From positions 372,001 to 436,000 of the forward strand of contig CAWJCH010000015.1 of the NCBI GenBank assembly GCA_963841205.1: DNA of 64,000 bases. Reading direction: 5' to 3'. Below the pieces are notes generated by a model that was given only the letters and a program-made list of their open reading frames with translations, was not told where the DNA came from and did not search any database. Positions 17,564 to 25,999 of the stretch are shown here, one piece after another (position 1 is the first letter of the stretch; each line of letters opens with the position of its first letter). Made by a program: the position numbers and the translations under genes. The stretch comes from CAWAWP01 sp963841205 (GTDB taxonomy: Bacteria > Chloroflexota > Ktedonobacteria > Ktedonobacterales > JADMIN01).

Positions 17564-18832
17564 TCATGCTGAATCGGGGACGACCTCTCGCAAGCGCCTC
17601 GTCAGGTAGCGACGTTCAGCCTCGGTACGCGCCAGGTTGAGCGCTTTACGGTATACGCCCGCAGCCTCGCCATTGCGGCCCAGCCGCCGCAGGAAGTCCG
17701 CGCGAGTCGCGTGCAGCAGGTGGTAATCGGGCAGCTCGCCGGACGCCTCGATCGCCCCGACGAGCGCGAGGCCCTCTTCGGGTCCGGTCGCCATCCCGAC
17801 AGCGACGGCGTAATTGAGCTTGACGAGCGGGTTCGCGGTGACCTCCAGGAGCCGTCCGTAGAGGGCGGCGATACAGCCCCAGTCGGTCGCGGCGGCGTCG
17901 GGCGCGTTGGCATGGCAGGCGGCGATCAGCGCTTGGACCTGGTAGGGCCCGATGGCGTCCCTGTGCACGGCCGCGTCGAGCATCACGTTCGCTTCGTCTA
18001 TCTCCGTCCGATTCCAGCGGGAGCGGTCCTGCTCCTCGAGCGTGACGAGTTCGCCGGCGGCGTCCGTCCGGGCCTCGCGCCGGGAGTGCTGGAACAACAT
18101 CAGCGCGAGCAGCCCGGCACTTTCGGGCTGGTCCGGCATCAGGCTGCTTACCGCGCGTGCCAGCCGTATCGCCTCGGCGCAGAGATCGACCCTCATCAGG
18201 TCGTCCCCGGTCGACGCGGCGTACCCCTCGTTGAACAGCAGGTAGAGCACCGCGAGTACGCCGCCCGTACGCTCGGGGAGCAGATGCGCCGGCGGGACGC
18301 GGTACGGGATCCCCGCGTGCTCGATCTTGTTCTTGGCCCGGACCAGCCGCTTGGCCATCGTCGGCTCCGGCACCAAGAAGGCGTTGGCGATCTCCGTGGT
18401 CGTCAGGCCCGCGAGGGTGCGGAGCGTCAACGCGACTCGGCCTTCCAGTGGGAGCGCCGGGTGACAGCAGGTGAAGATCAGCCGCAGGCGGTCATCGCCG
18501 ATGCCGCTCTCATCCGCGTCCGTCGGAGCCATGGCGCCGTCACCCTCCGTCCCACCGCCCAACAAGATGGCCGCCTCCCGTAACCGGGCGTCGCGCATCC
18601 GCTGGTGGCGTACGCGGTCGATCGCGCGGTTGCGCGCGACCGTCATTAGCCATGCGCCCGGTCGACGGGGAACGCCCTCGCCCGGCCAGCGTTGAGCCGC
18701 CTCGACGAAGGCCTGCTGCGCGCTGTCCTCGGCGAGGTCCCAATCGCCGGTGTGGCGGATCAGCGCGGACACGATCCGCCCCCACTCCTCGGCGAAGGCT
18801 TCTTCGATTGCTGCCGCCGCCGGACGACTCAT
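17564..18832 (-). CDS. ECF42-type RNA polymerase sigma factor
   Basis: Protein of 422 aa. The N terminus is an ECF sigma module: region 2 (IEEAFAEEWGRIVSALIRHT, then DWDLAEDSAQQAFVEAAQRW) and region 4 (LIFTCCHPALPLEGRVALTL, then AGLTTTEIANAFLVPEPTMA). A long C-terminal DUF6596/TPR-like extension (about residues 185-422) follows, with the hallmark VLYLLFNEGYAAS and YQVQALIAACHANAP motifs. This architecture defines the ECF42 group, where the extension replaces a classical anti-sigma factor. The start ATG overlaps the stop of the upstream DGPF gene by four bases (18829-18832), indicating translational coupling. Confidence 0.92.
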   Translation of the reverse strand: MSRPAAAAIEEAFAEEWGRIVSALIRHTGDWDLAEDSAQQAFVEAAQRWPGEGVPRRPGAWLMTVARNRAIDRVRHQRMRDARLREAAILLGGGTEGDGAMAPTDADESGIGDDRLRLIFTCCHPALPLEGRVALTLRTLAGLTTTEIANAFLVPEPTMAKRLVRAKNKIEHAGIPYRVPPAHLLPERTGGVLAVLYLLFNEGYAASTGDDLMRVDLCAEAIRLARAVSSLMPDQPESAGLLALMLFQHSRREARTDAAGELVTLEEQDRSRWNRTEIDEANVMLDAAVHRDAIGPYQVQALIAACHANAPDAAATDWGCIAALYGRLLEVTANPLVKLNYAVAVGMATGPEEGLALVGAIEASGELPDYHLLHATRADFLRRLGRNGEAAGVYRKALNLARTEAERRYLTRRLREVVPDSA

Positions 18833-19170
18833 CCCTCCGCGAACGGGCGCAACTCGAGCGTCCCGAATCGCGCGACCGGATGCTTGGCCGCCACCGCGAT
18901 CGCCTCATCGAGGTCGGCGCACTCCAGGATGTCGTACCCGGCGATGTGCTCTTTGGTCTCCGCGAACGGACCATCCGCGATGACAAGTTCGCCAGCGCGG
19001 ACGCGGATCGTGGTCGCGTCCTGGACCGGAGCGATCTGATGGCCCTGCACGCGCAGGCCGCGCCCGTCCATCTCCTGGACCCAAGCCTCGGCCCGCGCCC
19101 CGATCGTCGCGCTCTCCTCGGCGGGCACTTCGACCGCCGGATCAACGCACACCAGCATCAAATACTTCAT
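18829..19170 (-). CDS. DGPF/YCII-domain protein
   Basis: Protein of 113 aa with the YCII-related fold: MKYLMLVCVDP at the start, the name-giving IADGPFAETKEHIAGYDILE motif in the middle, and a conserved AVAAKHP helix near the end. DGPF proteins are the standard partner of ECF42 sigma factors and are usually their main regulatory targets; the biochemical activity is unknown. It lies just upstream of the sigma gene with a four-base stop/start overlap. I chose the start at 19170 because the family begins MKYxxLV; the open frame upstream is not conserved-looking. Confidence 0.9.
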   Translation of the reverse strand: MKYLMLVCVDPAVEVPAEESATIGARAEAWVQEMDGRGLRVQGHQIAPVQDATTIRVRAGELVIADGPFAETKEHIAGYDILECADLDEAIAVAAKHPVARFGTLELRPFAEG

Positions 19171-19420
19171 CTCACGATCTCCACTTCTTCGGTGTCGGTT
19201 CCCAGGTCTCGTGATCGACTCAACACCCACACGACGAACGAAGTCTGCGAAATGGACACCTCGCACGCCGAGTCCACGAACGCACTGGACCAGCGCCGAA
19301 TACCCGCTGTGCGGCCTTGATGCCACCAGTCTAACGCATCCCCACCTGATATTGACAGGCACCCTAAAGACCGATGTGATCTGCCGCCAGTCCATAGGCG
19401 TCGTCAGATTCACGCGCCCT

Positions 19421-19689
19421 CTACCTCAGAATGAAATTACTTCGTGCTGAGACAGCCTTGTGGACCTTCGCCGACTGCTCGACGGGCAGTCGGCGGATGC
19501 CACGCTTGCTCTCGGCGATTGCCCTCAATTCCTCCAGGCTGTACACCAGTAGGTCGCCCACGCTAGAAACGTTAGCTTGCGATGCAGCTGGAGCCGAACC
19601 ACCCCTGCCGCATCGAAGACGCCCAGCGCCATCTCAACCAACTGCGCACGCTCTGTCGTCTTCTCTAGCACATCCAGACGTGAGCTCAT
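19421..19689 (-). pseudogene. Unidentified small gene, apparently frameshifted
   Basis: From the ATG at 19689 the minus strand reads MSSRLDVLEKTTERAQLVEM, then ALGVFDAAGVVRLQLHRKL, with protein-like composition. After a shift near 19570 another frame continues GDLLVYSLEELRAIAESKRG, then IRRLPVEQSAKVHKAVSARS, to a TAG at 19421. Both halves look like parts of one small helical protein of about 85 aa, not recognised. It lies back to back with the broken integrase gene and may belong to the same decayed element. Confidence 0.35.
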
Positions 19690-19734
19690 CCCAGTGTGAG
19701 ATCGGGCGTTGACCGCTCCCCTCTACTGGCGCTA

Positions 19735-20390
19735 ATGAGCGGGCAGCAGCGGATGGCGGCTCAGCAAGTATTGAAGGAGCGCGAGGAGGCCAAGCGCTTC
19801 CTGGCCGCGGCGAGCGACACCCACCTGGGGGCGATGTGGATCCTCGCACTCTCCACCGGCATGCGCCTGGGCGAGTTGCTTGCCCTCCAGTGGGCCAACG
19901 TCAATCTCCAGCAGCGGACCCTCCGAATCACCAGGACTCTGAGCAGGCGTCCGATAAAAGTTGGCGGGATGACGTCGAAGAAGACCAAGACCGAGAGCAG
20001 CACGCGGACGATCCCGATGACCTCGGAGGTCGCCGAGGCGCTGCGCCAACACAAGTCCAAGCAGGCACAGGAACGCCTCATGGCCGGTCCCGTCTGGGTC
20101 GACAACGATCTGGTCTTCTGCAACGAGGTGGGGGCCATCTGCGGGACTCCAACGTGCGAAAGTATGCGTTCGGGCCGGTGCTCAAGAAGGCTGGCCTCCC
20201 ACACATGCGCCCGCACGACCTTCGATACACCGCAGCGACGCTCCTCCTGGAGGCCGGGGTCAGCCCATTGACCGTCTCGAAGATGCTAGGGCATGCCACC
20301 ATCTCCATGACGATAGATCGCTACAGCCACGTCACGGCGGCGATGGAGCATAACGTCACGGCATCCATGAGTCGCATCCTCTTCGGCTGA
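19735..20390 (+). pseudogene. Tyrosine recombinase (phage-type integrase), broken
   Basis: The catalytic domain begins with LKEREEAKRFLAAASDTHLG. The first catalytic Arg is in LSTGMRLGELLALQW and the usual TKTESSTRTIPM beta strand follows. After a frameshift near 20140 the other frame supplies H-x-x-R (MRPHDLRYTAATLLLEAGV), LGHATISMTIDRYSHVT with the second His and nucleophilic Tyr, and the C terminus (stop at 20390). The N-terminal SAM-like DNA-binding arm is absent upstream. It is a 5'-truncated, frameshifted integrase of a lost element. The next 200 bases hold GGGGGCA repeats and no gene. Confidence 0.8.
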
Positions 20391-20597
20391 AGGGGGCAAC
20401 CTGGGGGCACGAAGTGGGGGCAGCGGGCGGTATTACCAGAGCGAATCACGCGAGGAAGCCTGAACTCAAGCAAATTTGTCACGGGCTATGGTGACTATCG
20501 TGCTCCATCAAACCCGTATAGCACGACGACCGGCGAGCGAACGCCGTTTCAGGCGGCCTCTGCTCGGGCCGCATGCGATGTTCGTTGCGTACAACGC

Positions 20598-21285
20598 CTA
20601 GCGCCCGAGCGCCCGCGAGATCGCGTCCACCCGCGCGCGCGGACCGTAGATCCACACGGTGTACTCATCGCCGTCGATCTCCGTCCGCGCGTCGCAGTCC
20701 ATCTGCGCGGCCATCTCGCCGCCGATGCGCAGCAGGTGCTCGCGCGTCGCCTCGTCCGCGCTCCGGGTGCTCAGCGCCACGCGACCGAGCTTCTCCTCCG
20801 GCTCCAACAGCGAATCGACCAGCGTCACCAACTGTGCCGCACCGAAGATCACCTGCATCGGCGGCGCCTCCGGCTCCAGGCGAGCGGCGATATCCCCGTA
20901 GGGCTGCGTCCGTCGGACCGTCAACTTCGGCTGCTCCAGCCGTGCCGCTCGTGCGTGCGCGCTGCCGCTCGATGCGCTCCGACTCCTCAACCGCTACGGA
21001 GTAGGCGGCGCGCAGCTTCGCCAGCAGGGCGTCGCGCTCCTCCTCCGGCAGTTCCTCGCTAGGATGCACATACGCAAAGAGGCCGCGCCCAATGTCATGA
21101 TAGAAGAATCCCTGTCCGGCCTCGGCGGCGCGTCCGCAGTTGGGGCAGACCGCTACATTGAGCGTGCCCTCCAGGAGGCGATAGAGCAGGCGCGGCTCCA
21201 GCGTGACATTGACGACCTGATAAACGGTGGCAGTAAACTCAGTGCTACATGGGCACGTAAAGGTCAATTCGGTAGACCGTGGCAT
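20598..21285 (-). pseudogene. CpXC-domain protein, one frameshift
   Basis: From the ATG at 21285 (AAGGAG 10 bases upstream) the protein reads MPRSTELTFTCPCSTEF, then RLLEGTLNVAVCPNCGRAAE, then FFYHDIGRGLFAYVHPSEEL. This is the CpXC fold with its C-P-C and C-P-x-C metal-binding pairs. Near 20960 the reading shifts; PPMQVIFGAAQLVTLVDSLL and the C terminus to 20598 continue in another frame. One indel restores a protein of about 228 aa, so this may be a recent pseudogene or a sequence error. A TATGAT box on the minus strand at 21380-21385 could be its promoter. Function of the family is unknown. Confidence 0.7.
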
Positions 21286-21526
21286 GCGCCGGAATCTCCT
21301 TGAAGCAGACCAATTCGAGCAGGCGTGGAAAGTACACGTCGAATCGCATCCACTCGTGACAACGACTCCCCGGTAGTGTATCATAACCGCGACGAATGCC
21401 GACAGCTTGAAGCCCGCCGATAGCGGCCGTGAGGATGCCGTGACTGCGGGCGTAGTCACTTGCAGGGGCGTCGGCTGCGCCGATGCCACGCATCGGGTGG
21501 GTCGCTCATAGGGTGGGGACGGCCAG

Positions 21527-22933
21527 ATGGAGCGTACGAGGCAACGCGACCATCCCCTCGCGCAACTGGCGCGCACGCTCGTCGTGCTGGTCGTCTGCGC
21601 CGCCGTGCTCGCCGCCCTGGCCATCTCGCACACCGGCTCCCCCGCCACTCCCTCCGCTTCGGTCGGCGGCAAATCCTTCTCGCGCCTCGGCACCACCCCG
21701 CTCACCATCTCGACACGCACCGCAGCCCACATCGCCTGCCCCTCGGGCGCCTCATTCACCTCCGATGGACTCGCCTTCGCCATCCTCGGCTCGACCGACG
21801 ACTGCGCCACGCCCGGCGCCGCCAATCGCAGCACGCAGACACAAACCCTGGCGATCGTCGACGCCGAGTACGGCCTCGTCACCGCCTCCATCTCGCTCGA
21901 CCCACTCGTCCTCGCCGATGGACTGACCCCCTCCTCGGTGAGCGAGGTACGCGCGATCCGCTACGTGAGCCTCGGATGGTCGCCTGACAGCCAGACCTTC
22001 GCGGTCGCCTTCGTCGCCTTCGACGCACCCGATCGTTTCGCGCTGTCAGACTCGCTCGGCTCCGGCCTGCTCCTCGCCAGCCGCTACGGATCTCACGCCC
22101 GCGTCCTCCGCGGAGATGCCGGTTTCTTCGCGGCAGCCACCGCCAGCTACGCCGGCCTGCCCATCTGGGACACCAGGAGCGGCAGCGTCACGCCGCCAAT
22201 CGCCCCCGCGCCGAGTCTCTCTTACGCCTGGAAGTCGGAAACTGCCCCCGTCGCCATCTCGCCGCTCGGCCCCCAGCCGCTGACCACACTCCCCACCGGT
22301 GCCGGGCCGCGCTACCCCGTCGGCAGGCCGTCGCAGGATGCCACCTTCACCATCTGGCAGCCGGGCGTCGTCCTAGGGCCGCTCGCCGCGCCAGTGGGAG
22401 CCGCGCAACGCCCAGGCGACGGCGCCTTCGTGACGAGCTTCGCCACCTGGTCTCCGGACGGCTCCCACCTCACCGTCCTCGTCGCGGGCATCTCGCTGGG
22501 GTGGCCCGGCGCTGCAAACGCTGCGGCCACCCCAGAACGTCCGCAGGCACAACCCGCCGTCCAGGCCCCCAACACCTTGATCGAGGCGCCCGCCCGTGAT
22601 GCCGCGCTCGTCGCGGTGGAGCAGAGCGTCGGCCAGAGCGGCTGGGCGCTCGTCGCCTGGAACCCCGATGGCTCGTTGCTCGCCAGCGTGCGATGCGCCG
22701 GCCCGACGCTGAGCCTTGAGCTGCACTCCACCAGCACCGGCGCCCTGGTAGGGCAGGCAACACTCCAGCTCGCCGCCGCCGACCCCGGCTGCGGTGCGTC
22801 GAGCTTTGACCAACCGCTCGGCGCCTACGCCAACCCCAATCTAAAGCTGCTCTGGTCGCCCGACGGCGGTCGGATCCTGCTCAGCGATCAGGCGGCAAAC
22901 ACCGTCACCGAATGGACCGTCTCGAACGGCTAA
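21527..22933 (+). CDS. Membrane-anchored beta-propeller-like protein
   Basis: Protein of 468 aa. One N-terminal signal anchor (LARTLVVLVVCAAVLAALAI, residues about 15-34) precedes an extracytoplasmic domain with several WSPDG/WSPDS/WNPDG repeats (SLGWSPDSQTFAVAF, FATWSPDGSHLTVLV, LVAWNPDGSLLASV, LLWSPDGGRILLSD). These are blade motifs of TolB/WD40-like propellers. No catalytic motif is visible. The start at 21527 is an ATG with a weak GGGGA upstream. Such proteins are usually binding or scaffold proteins on the cell surface; the ligand is unknown. Confidence 0.72.
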   Translation: MERTRQRDHPLAQLARTLVVLVVCAAVLAALAISHTGSPATPSASVGGKSFSRLGTTPLTISTRTAAHIACPSGASFTSDGLAFAILGSTDDCATPGAANRSTQTQTLAIVDAEYGLVTASISLDPLVLADGLTPSSVSEVRAIRYVSLGWSPDSQTFAVAFVAFDAPDRFALSDSLGSGLLLASRYGSHARVLRGDAGFFAAATASYAGLPIWDTRSGSVTPPIAPAPSLSYAWKSETAPVAISPLGPQPLTTLPTGAGPRYPVGRPSQDATFTIWQPGVVLGPLAAPVGAAQRPGDGAFVTSFATWSPDGSHLTVLVAGISLGWPGAANAAATPERPQAQPAVQAPNTLIEAPARDAALVAVEQSVGQSGWALVAWNPDGSLLASVRCAGPTLSLELHSTSTGALVGQATLQLAAADPGCGASSFDQPLGAYANPNLKLLWSPDGGRILLSDQAANTVTEWTVSNG

Positions 22934-22945
22934 ACGCGCCCGCGG

Positions 22946-22953
22946 TGTAGAAT
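22946..22953 (+). promoter_or_regulatory. Putative -10 element for the DHFR-family gene
   Basis: TGTAGAAT lies 45 bases before the start codon of the reductase gene. It resembles TAnAAT boxes seen upstream of other genes in the window; no clear -35 element is present. Confidence 0.35.
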
Positions 22954-22997
22954 GAGGGCATTCGCCTCGCCTCGATCGACGCCAAAGGAGAAGCTGG

Positions 22998-23588
22998 ATG
23001 CGCAAGATCGTCGTCTCGGAGTTCGTCTCGTTGGATGGCGTAATGCAGGCGCCGGGCGGCAAGGACGAGGATACGGAGGGCGGCTTCGCCCATGGCGGTT
23101 GGACGTGGCCGTACTGGCACGACGACATCGGCGCCGAGTTCGGCCAGGTGATGAGCGAGAGCGACGCGATGCTCCTCGGGCGCAAGACGTGGCAGATCCA
23201 CGGCGGCGCCTTCGAGCCGATGGCCGAGGGCGATCCGTTCGGCGACACGATGAACGCGATGCGCAAATACGTGGTCTCCACCACCCTCTCATCCGCCGCG
23301 GCCTGGCGAAACTCAACCCTCATCAGCGGCAACGTCGTGGAGGAGGTGCGCGCCCTCAAGGAGCGGCCGGGCAAAAACATCGTCATGGACGGCAGCAGCG
23401 TGCTCGTCCACACCCTGGCACAGAACGACCTCATCGACGAGTACCGCCTGATCGTCTATCCGGTCGTACTGGGCGGCGGCAAGAGGGTATTCCCCGACGG
23501 CGTACGGCTCAACCTGCGGCTCGTCGAGGCCCGTCCCCTCCCCACGGGTGTCGTGCTGACGCACTTTACCGTGGAACGCCCCGACTAG
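22998..23588 (+). CDS. Dihydrofolate reductase family protein (RibD C-terminal type)
   Basis: Protein of 196 aa. It has the RibD-C/YwjB fold: MRKIVVSEFVSLDGVMQAPG at the start, LLGRKTWQI, then VVSTTL, IVMDGSSVLVHTLAQNDLID and YPVVLGGGKRVFP near the end, all typical of NADPH-dependent DHFR-like reductases of unknown substrate. AAAGGAG six bases before the ATG is an excellent ribosome site. It appears monocistronic between the propeller gene and a convergent DUF2085 gene 35 bases downstream. Confidence 0.88.
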   Translation: MRKIVVSEFVSLDGVMQAPGGKDEDTEGGFAHGGWTWPYWHDDIGAEFGQVMSESDAMLLGRKTWQIHGGAFEPMAEGDPFGDTMNAMRKYVVSTTLSSAAAWRNSTLISGNVVEEVRALKERPGKNIVMDGSSVLVHTLAQNDLIDEYRLIVYPVVLGGGKRVFPDGVRLNLRLVEARPLPTGVVLTHFTVERPD

Positions 23589-23623
23589 ACCCTTGGGACG
23601 CCCGCTGGACGCGCCTCGCCGAA

Positions 23624-24364
23624 TTAGCCGCGTACACGCGCTTCGGCGAGCGCGCCATCGGGCACTGCCCTCGGTCGCGTGGCGGCTTCGAGCTGCGGCA
23701 ACACATAGAGCGCCGTCGCCAGGCCAAAGATCGTGCCTGTCAGCACACGCAACGCGAGGTTACTCTCACGCGCGCCGAACATCTGCGTAAAGCCGTCGAG
23801 CGCCATTGGCACCGCGGCAAGGAACCAGAGCCACCAGGGGATACTGTGGACCGCTTGCCGCCTGCGCCAGAAGGTGATGGCCAGGCCCACGAGCAGCATC
23901 GTCGTGTAGATCGAAAGGCAGCGCGCGCAGAGGCAAATCTGATAGCCGCCGATGAAGAGCGAGTGCGTCGGCAGCTCGTCGCAGAAGATGCGATAGAAGC
24001 GAAACACGGCGCTCGCCGGTCCCGTCAGGCCCAGCATGAACGCTATCGGCGTGGCCACCGCGACGCCGACATAGGTTGCCAGCACACCGTTCACCACCCC
24101 AAGCCAGTGCTTCTCCAGCCAGCCCCCAGCGCCGTGCAGCCCCCGCGTGATCGCGGCGTTGAACGCGCGACGACGCGGCGAGATGCCGCGCAGCTCGTAT
24201 TCGAGGTCTTCCAGGCTCCCCGGCTCGGCGAACCGCGACGCGTCCCACCGCCCCGGCATAGGCATCGCGAACGGCGCCTGCTGACTCGCCGAATCCGAAG
24301 GGACGCCCGCGTCGTCAGTCACCGCTGAGTGCAGGTGATCATGCAGATCGTGCTGGTCGCTCAT
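23624..24364 (-). CDS. DUF2085 membrane protein
   Basis: Protein of 246 aa. A soluble N terminus of about 85 residues is followed by three to four helices and the DUF2085 signature: Cys in FRFYRIFCDELPTHSLFIGG followed by YQICLCARCLSIYTTMLLVG. These conserved Cys and the G-Y-Q-x-x-L-C-A-R-C motif define the family, whose function is unknown; a metal or disulfide role for the cysteines is inferred. A second conserved block, PMALDGFTQMFGARESN, follows. The start at 24364 (MSDQHDLHDHLH) has GGTGG upstream. Two 11-bp tandem copies of CGTCCTCCAAC lie in the upstream spacer at 24468-24489. Confidence 0.85.
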   Translation of the reverse strand: MSDQHDLHDHLHSAVTDDAGVPSDSASQQAPFAMPMPGRWDASRFAEPGSLEDLEYELRGISPRRRAFNAAITRGLHGAGGWLEKHWLGVVNGVLATYVGVAVATPIAFMLGLTGPASAVFRFYRIFCDELPTHSLFIGGYQICLCARCLSIYTTMLLVGLAITFWRRRQAVHSIPWWLWFLAAVPMALDGFTQMFGARESNLALRVLTGTIFGLATALYVLPQLEAATRPRAVPDGALAEARVRG

Positions 24365-24467
24365 GGTATCCACCGCTGTTATCGAGGCATTCTTCCTGAC
24401 TGTCCCCGCTACCTCAAGGATACCATAGCCACAACACGGAACCACACCACCGCTCCAAACGAATCGT

Positions 24468-24489
24468 CGTCCTCCAACCGTCCTCCAAC
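24468..24489. repeat. 11-bp tandem duplication
   Basis: CGTCCTCCAAC occurs twice without a gap (24468-24478, 24479-24489) in the spacer between two minus-strand genes. Confidence 0.85.
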
Positions 24490-24630
24490 CGTCATCGCCC
24501 TCAGCGCCCCCGCTACCACACCCGTCACCGCCACCTGTAGGGGCGCGATACATCGCGCCCGCACCCTGTGAGAGGCAGCGCTCGCACGAAATCGAGCAGT
24601 GCTCGGTTCATGCGCCATAACGACAGCGGC

Positions 24631-25074
24631 TCACGCACTTAGCAACTCGGACCGTCGCAGCATAAAACTGCGGAAATCGGGGGCGATCTTCCAGGCGTCG
24701 TGCCAGTCAAGGTCGATAAAGCCGATTGCGTACACGGGATATACGCCATCTTCCCGCTCCGGGCGGGCATCCAATACGAGACCCTCGCTTCCGCCCTCAC
24801 TCCCGATAGCGAATGCGCCTGGCACCCTTGATGGTGTGAGGTTATAAGCGGCCGACCACGTAGGAATATCACTGGCACGCCAAAGGTGGACATACCAGAG
24901 ATCTCGATACCTAAGCGCACCGCCATCGTGGCGTCTGAGGAAAGCGACGTAGTCCGCCGGCAAGGGACGCCCGACAAACACCGCCAGAGCCGCAATATCT
25001 TGCTCGGTAGCGGGTGGTGGCGGCTTGTACCACTGGTAATCTTGACCTTTGGTAATCTTGACCTTCGAGCACAT
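24631..25074 (-). CDS. SMI1/KNR4-family protein
   Basis: Protein of about 147 aa with the SMI1/KNR4 (SUKH) fold: ATEQDIAALAVFVGRPLPAD, then YVAFLRRHDGGALRY, the characteristic I-G-S-E-G-G-S-E-G-L-V-L-D turn and the VYAIGFIDLDWHDAWKIAPD end. SUKH proteins often act as immunity proteins against contact-dependent toxins, but many are stand-alone; no toxin gene is seen nearby. The start is uncertain. I prefer the ATG at 25074; the first codons lie in a 16-bp tandem duplication (25034-25065). Confidence 0.8.
   Translation of the reverse strand: MCSKVKITKGQDYQWYKPPPPATEQDIAALAVFVGRPLPADYVAFLRRHDGGALRYRDLWYVHLWRASDIPTWSAAYNLTPSRVPGAFAIGSEGGSEGLVLDARPEREDGVYPVYAIGFIDLDWHDAWKIAPDFRSFMLRRSELLSA
25034..25065. 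repeat. 16-bp tandem duplication at the start of the SMI1 gene
   Basis: TGGTAATCTTGACCTT is present twice head to tail (25034-25049, 25050-25065). It falls inside the first codons of the SMI1-like gene, where it adds 16 bases and therefore changes which upstream start codon is in frame. Confidence 0.9.
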
Positions 25075-25675
25075 CGAGCCAGTCCTGATCCATGCGTTCG
25101 TGGCCCCCGTTCTCTGGCGTCGTTGCACTCATCAAATCAGCAAATCAGCACCACGCACCCGCATCCATCGTACCCGATCCACGCGTGAGACCTCGTTCCG
25201 ACACGTTGCTCAACCATCGCCGCACGCGGAGCGGACTTCAGTCCGGCGTCTCATGTGGTCGGCACTTCAGTGCCGCGATCCCTTCAGCATTTACCTACCC
25301 TCGCCCTTGCGTTCCCTCCATCCGAGTGGTAAACTTTCGCTAGAACAATAGTTTTCACTACCCCTACCCCCATCTCCTCCATTTCCCACCCCCGATACCC
25401 TTTCCCTCATCACCACCACCAACTGGATTCCGCCATGCTGACACCTTCCGCCCCATCCCAACGTCCCATCCATCCGCACAAACCCTGAATCCATCGGCCC
25501 TCAGCCCCATTTCGCCCGCCTCATGTACCTACTTCCGCTTTCCGCACCTAGCCGCCAAAAACGCCCACTTTCCCCTTGAATTCACGCCCGACCCCCCCGT
25601 TCAAAATGCAAAAGCGGAAGAAAGCGGAAATCGATTGCCCGCGGTGGCCCTTTCACCCGGCCCGCGCACCGGCGC
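25075..25675. other. Non-coding stretch rich in C-runs
   Basis: About 600 bases without a supported gene. They contain two CTTCAG-centred hairpins (25232-25275) and an AT-rich to C-rich tract (about 25340-25600). The right edge carries the promoter of the small membrane protein. Confidence 0.5.
25232..25275. repeat. Pair of CTTCAG-centred hairpins
   Basis: CGGACTTCAGTCCG (25232-25245) and CGGCACTTCAGTGCCG (25260-25275) are perfect palindromic stems of 6 and 7 bp closing on the same TC apex, 14 bases apart. The arms differ by compensating changes, so structure is conserved rather than sequence. The same apex occurs in the IS605-like terminal hairpins of this window. Confidence 0.75.
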
Positions 25676-25676
25676 A

Positions 25677-25685
25677 TGGTATAAT
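25677..25685 (+). promoter_or_regulatory. Extended -10 promoter
   Basis: TGGTATAAT is a perfect extended -10 element (TGnTATAAT) 62 bases before the ATG at 25748. No convincing -35 hexamer is present at the right distance, as expected for extended -10 promoters. Confidence 0.6.
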
Positions 25686-25747
25686 CTGGCCGCGGCATTT
25701 CCCGGCCTCGCCAGGTGAGACCGACCCGTAAAAAGTAAGGCAAGCAC

Positions 25748-25945
25748 ATGTCGAAGCAGATTCAGAGCACGCTGATGCTCTTCCTCATCGGCACCGGATT
25801 CCTCATCTTCAGCCTCTGGAGCCTCACCCACACCTCCAGCAACGATCGCGGCTCCGACATCATCCAGGCGCTGCTCTACATGATCCCCGCAATCGTCGCC
25901 TTCGGCTCGCTCATCCTGCTGCCTCGCCGCCAAGACAACCCATAG
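25748..25945 (+). CDS. Small two-helix membrane protein
   Basis: Protein of 65 aa with two hydrophobic segments (LMLFLIGTGFLIFSLWSL and ALLYMIPAIVAFGSLILL) joined by a short polar loop and ending in a basic RRQDNP tail. Not recognised as a known family. An AGTAAGG ribosome site and an extended -10 promoter upstream support a real gene. It lies 54 bases before hemB in the same direction and may be co-transcribed with it. Confidence 0.65.
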   Translation: MSKQIQSTLMLFLIGTGFLIFSLWSLTHTSSNDRGSDIIQALLYMIPAIVAFGSLILLPRRQDNP

Positions 25946-25999
25946 TCGTCTCGCAATCGTCTGATTTTCCGGCATCCTGAGCAGTCAAGGGGCGAGCAT

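Noticed and set aside
21286..21891. Upstream extension of the CpXC frame on the minus strand
   Set aside because: The extension runs antisense into the propeller gene and lacks protein-like composition; the ATG at 21285 with its ribosome site is the better start.
22952..24328. Plus-strand frame of 458 codons
   Set aside because: It crosses the DHFR-family gene out of frame and the DUF2085 gene antisense; both are recognisable families with ribosome sites.
24631..25074. SMI1-like protein as immunity to a neighbouring polymorphic toxin
   Set aside because: No toxin, Rhs or secretion gene is adjacent; the neighbours are a DUF2085 protein and an intergenic stretch.
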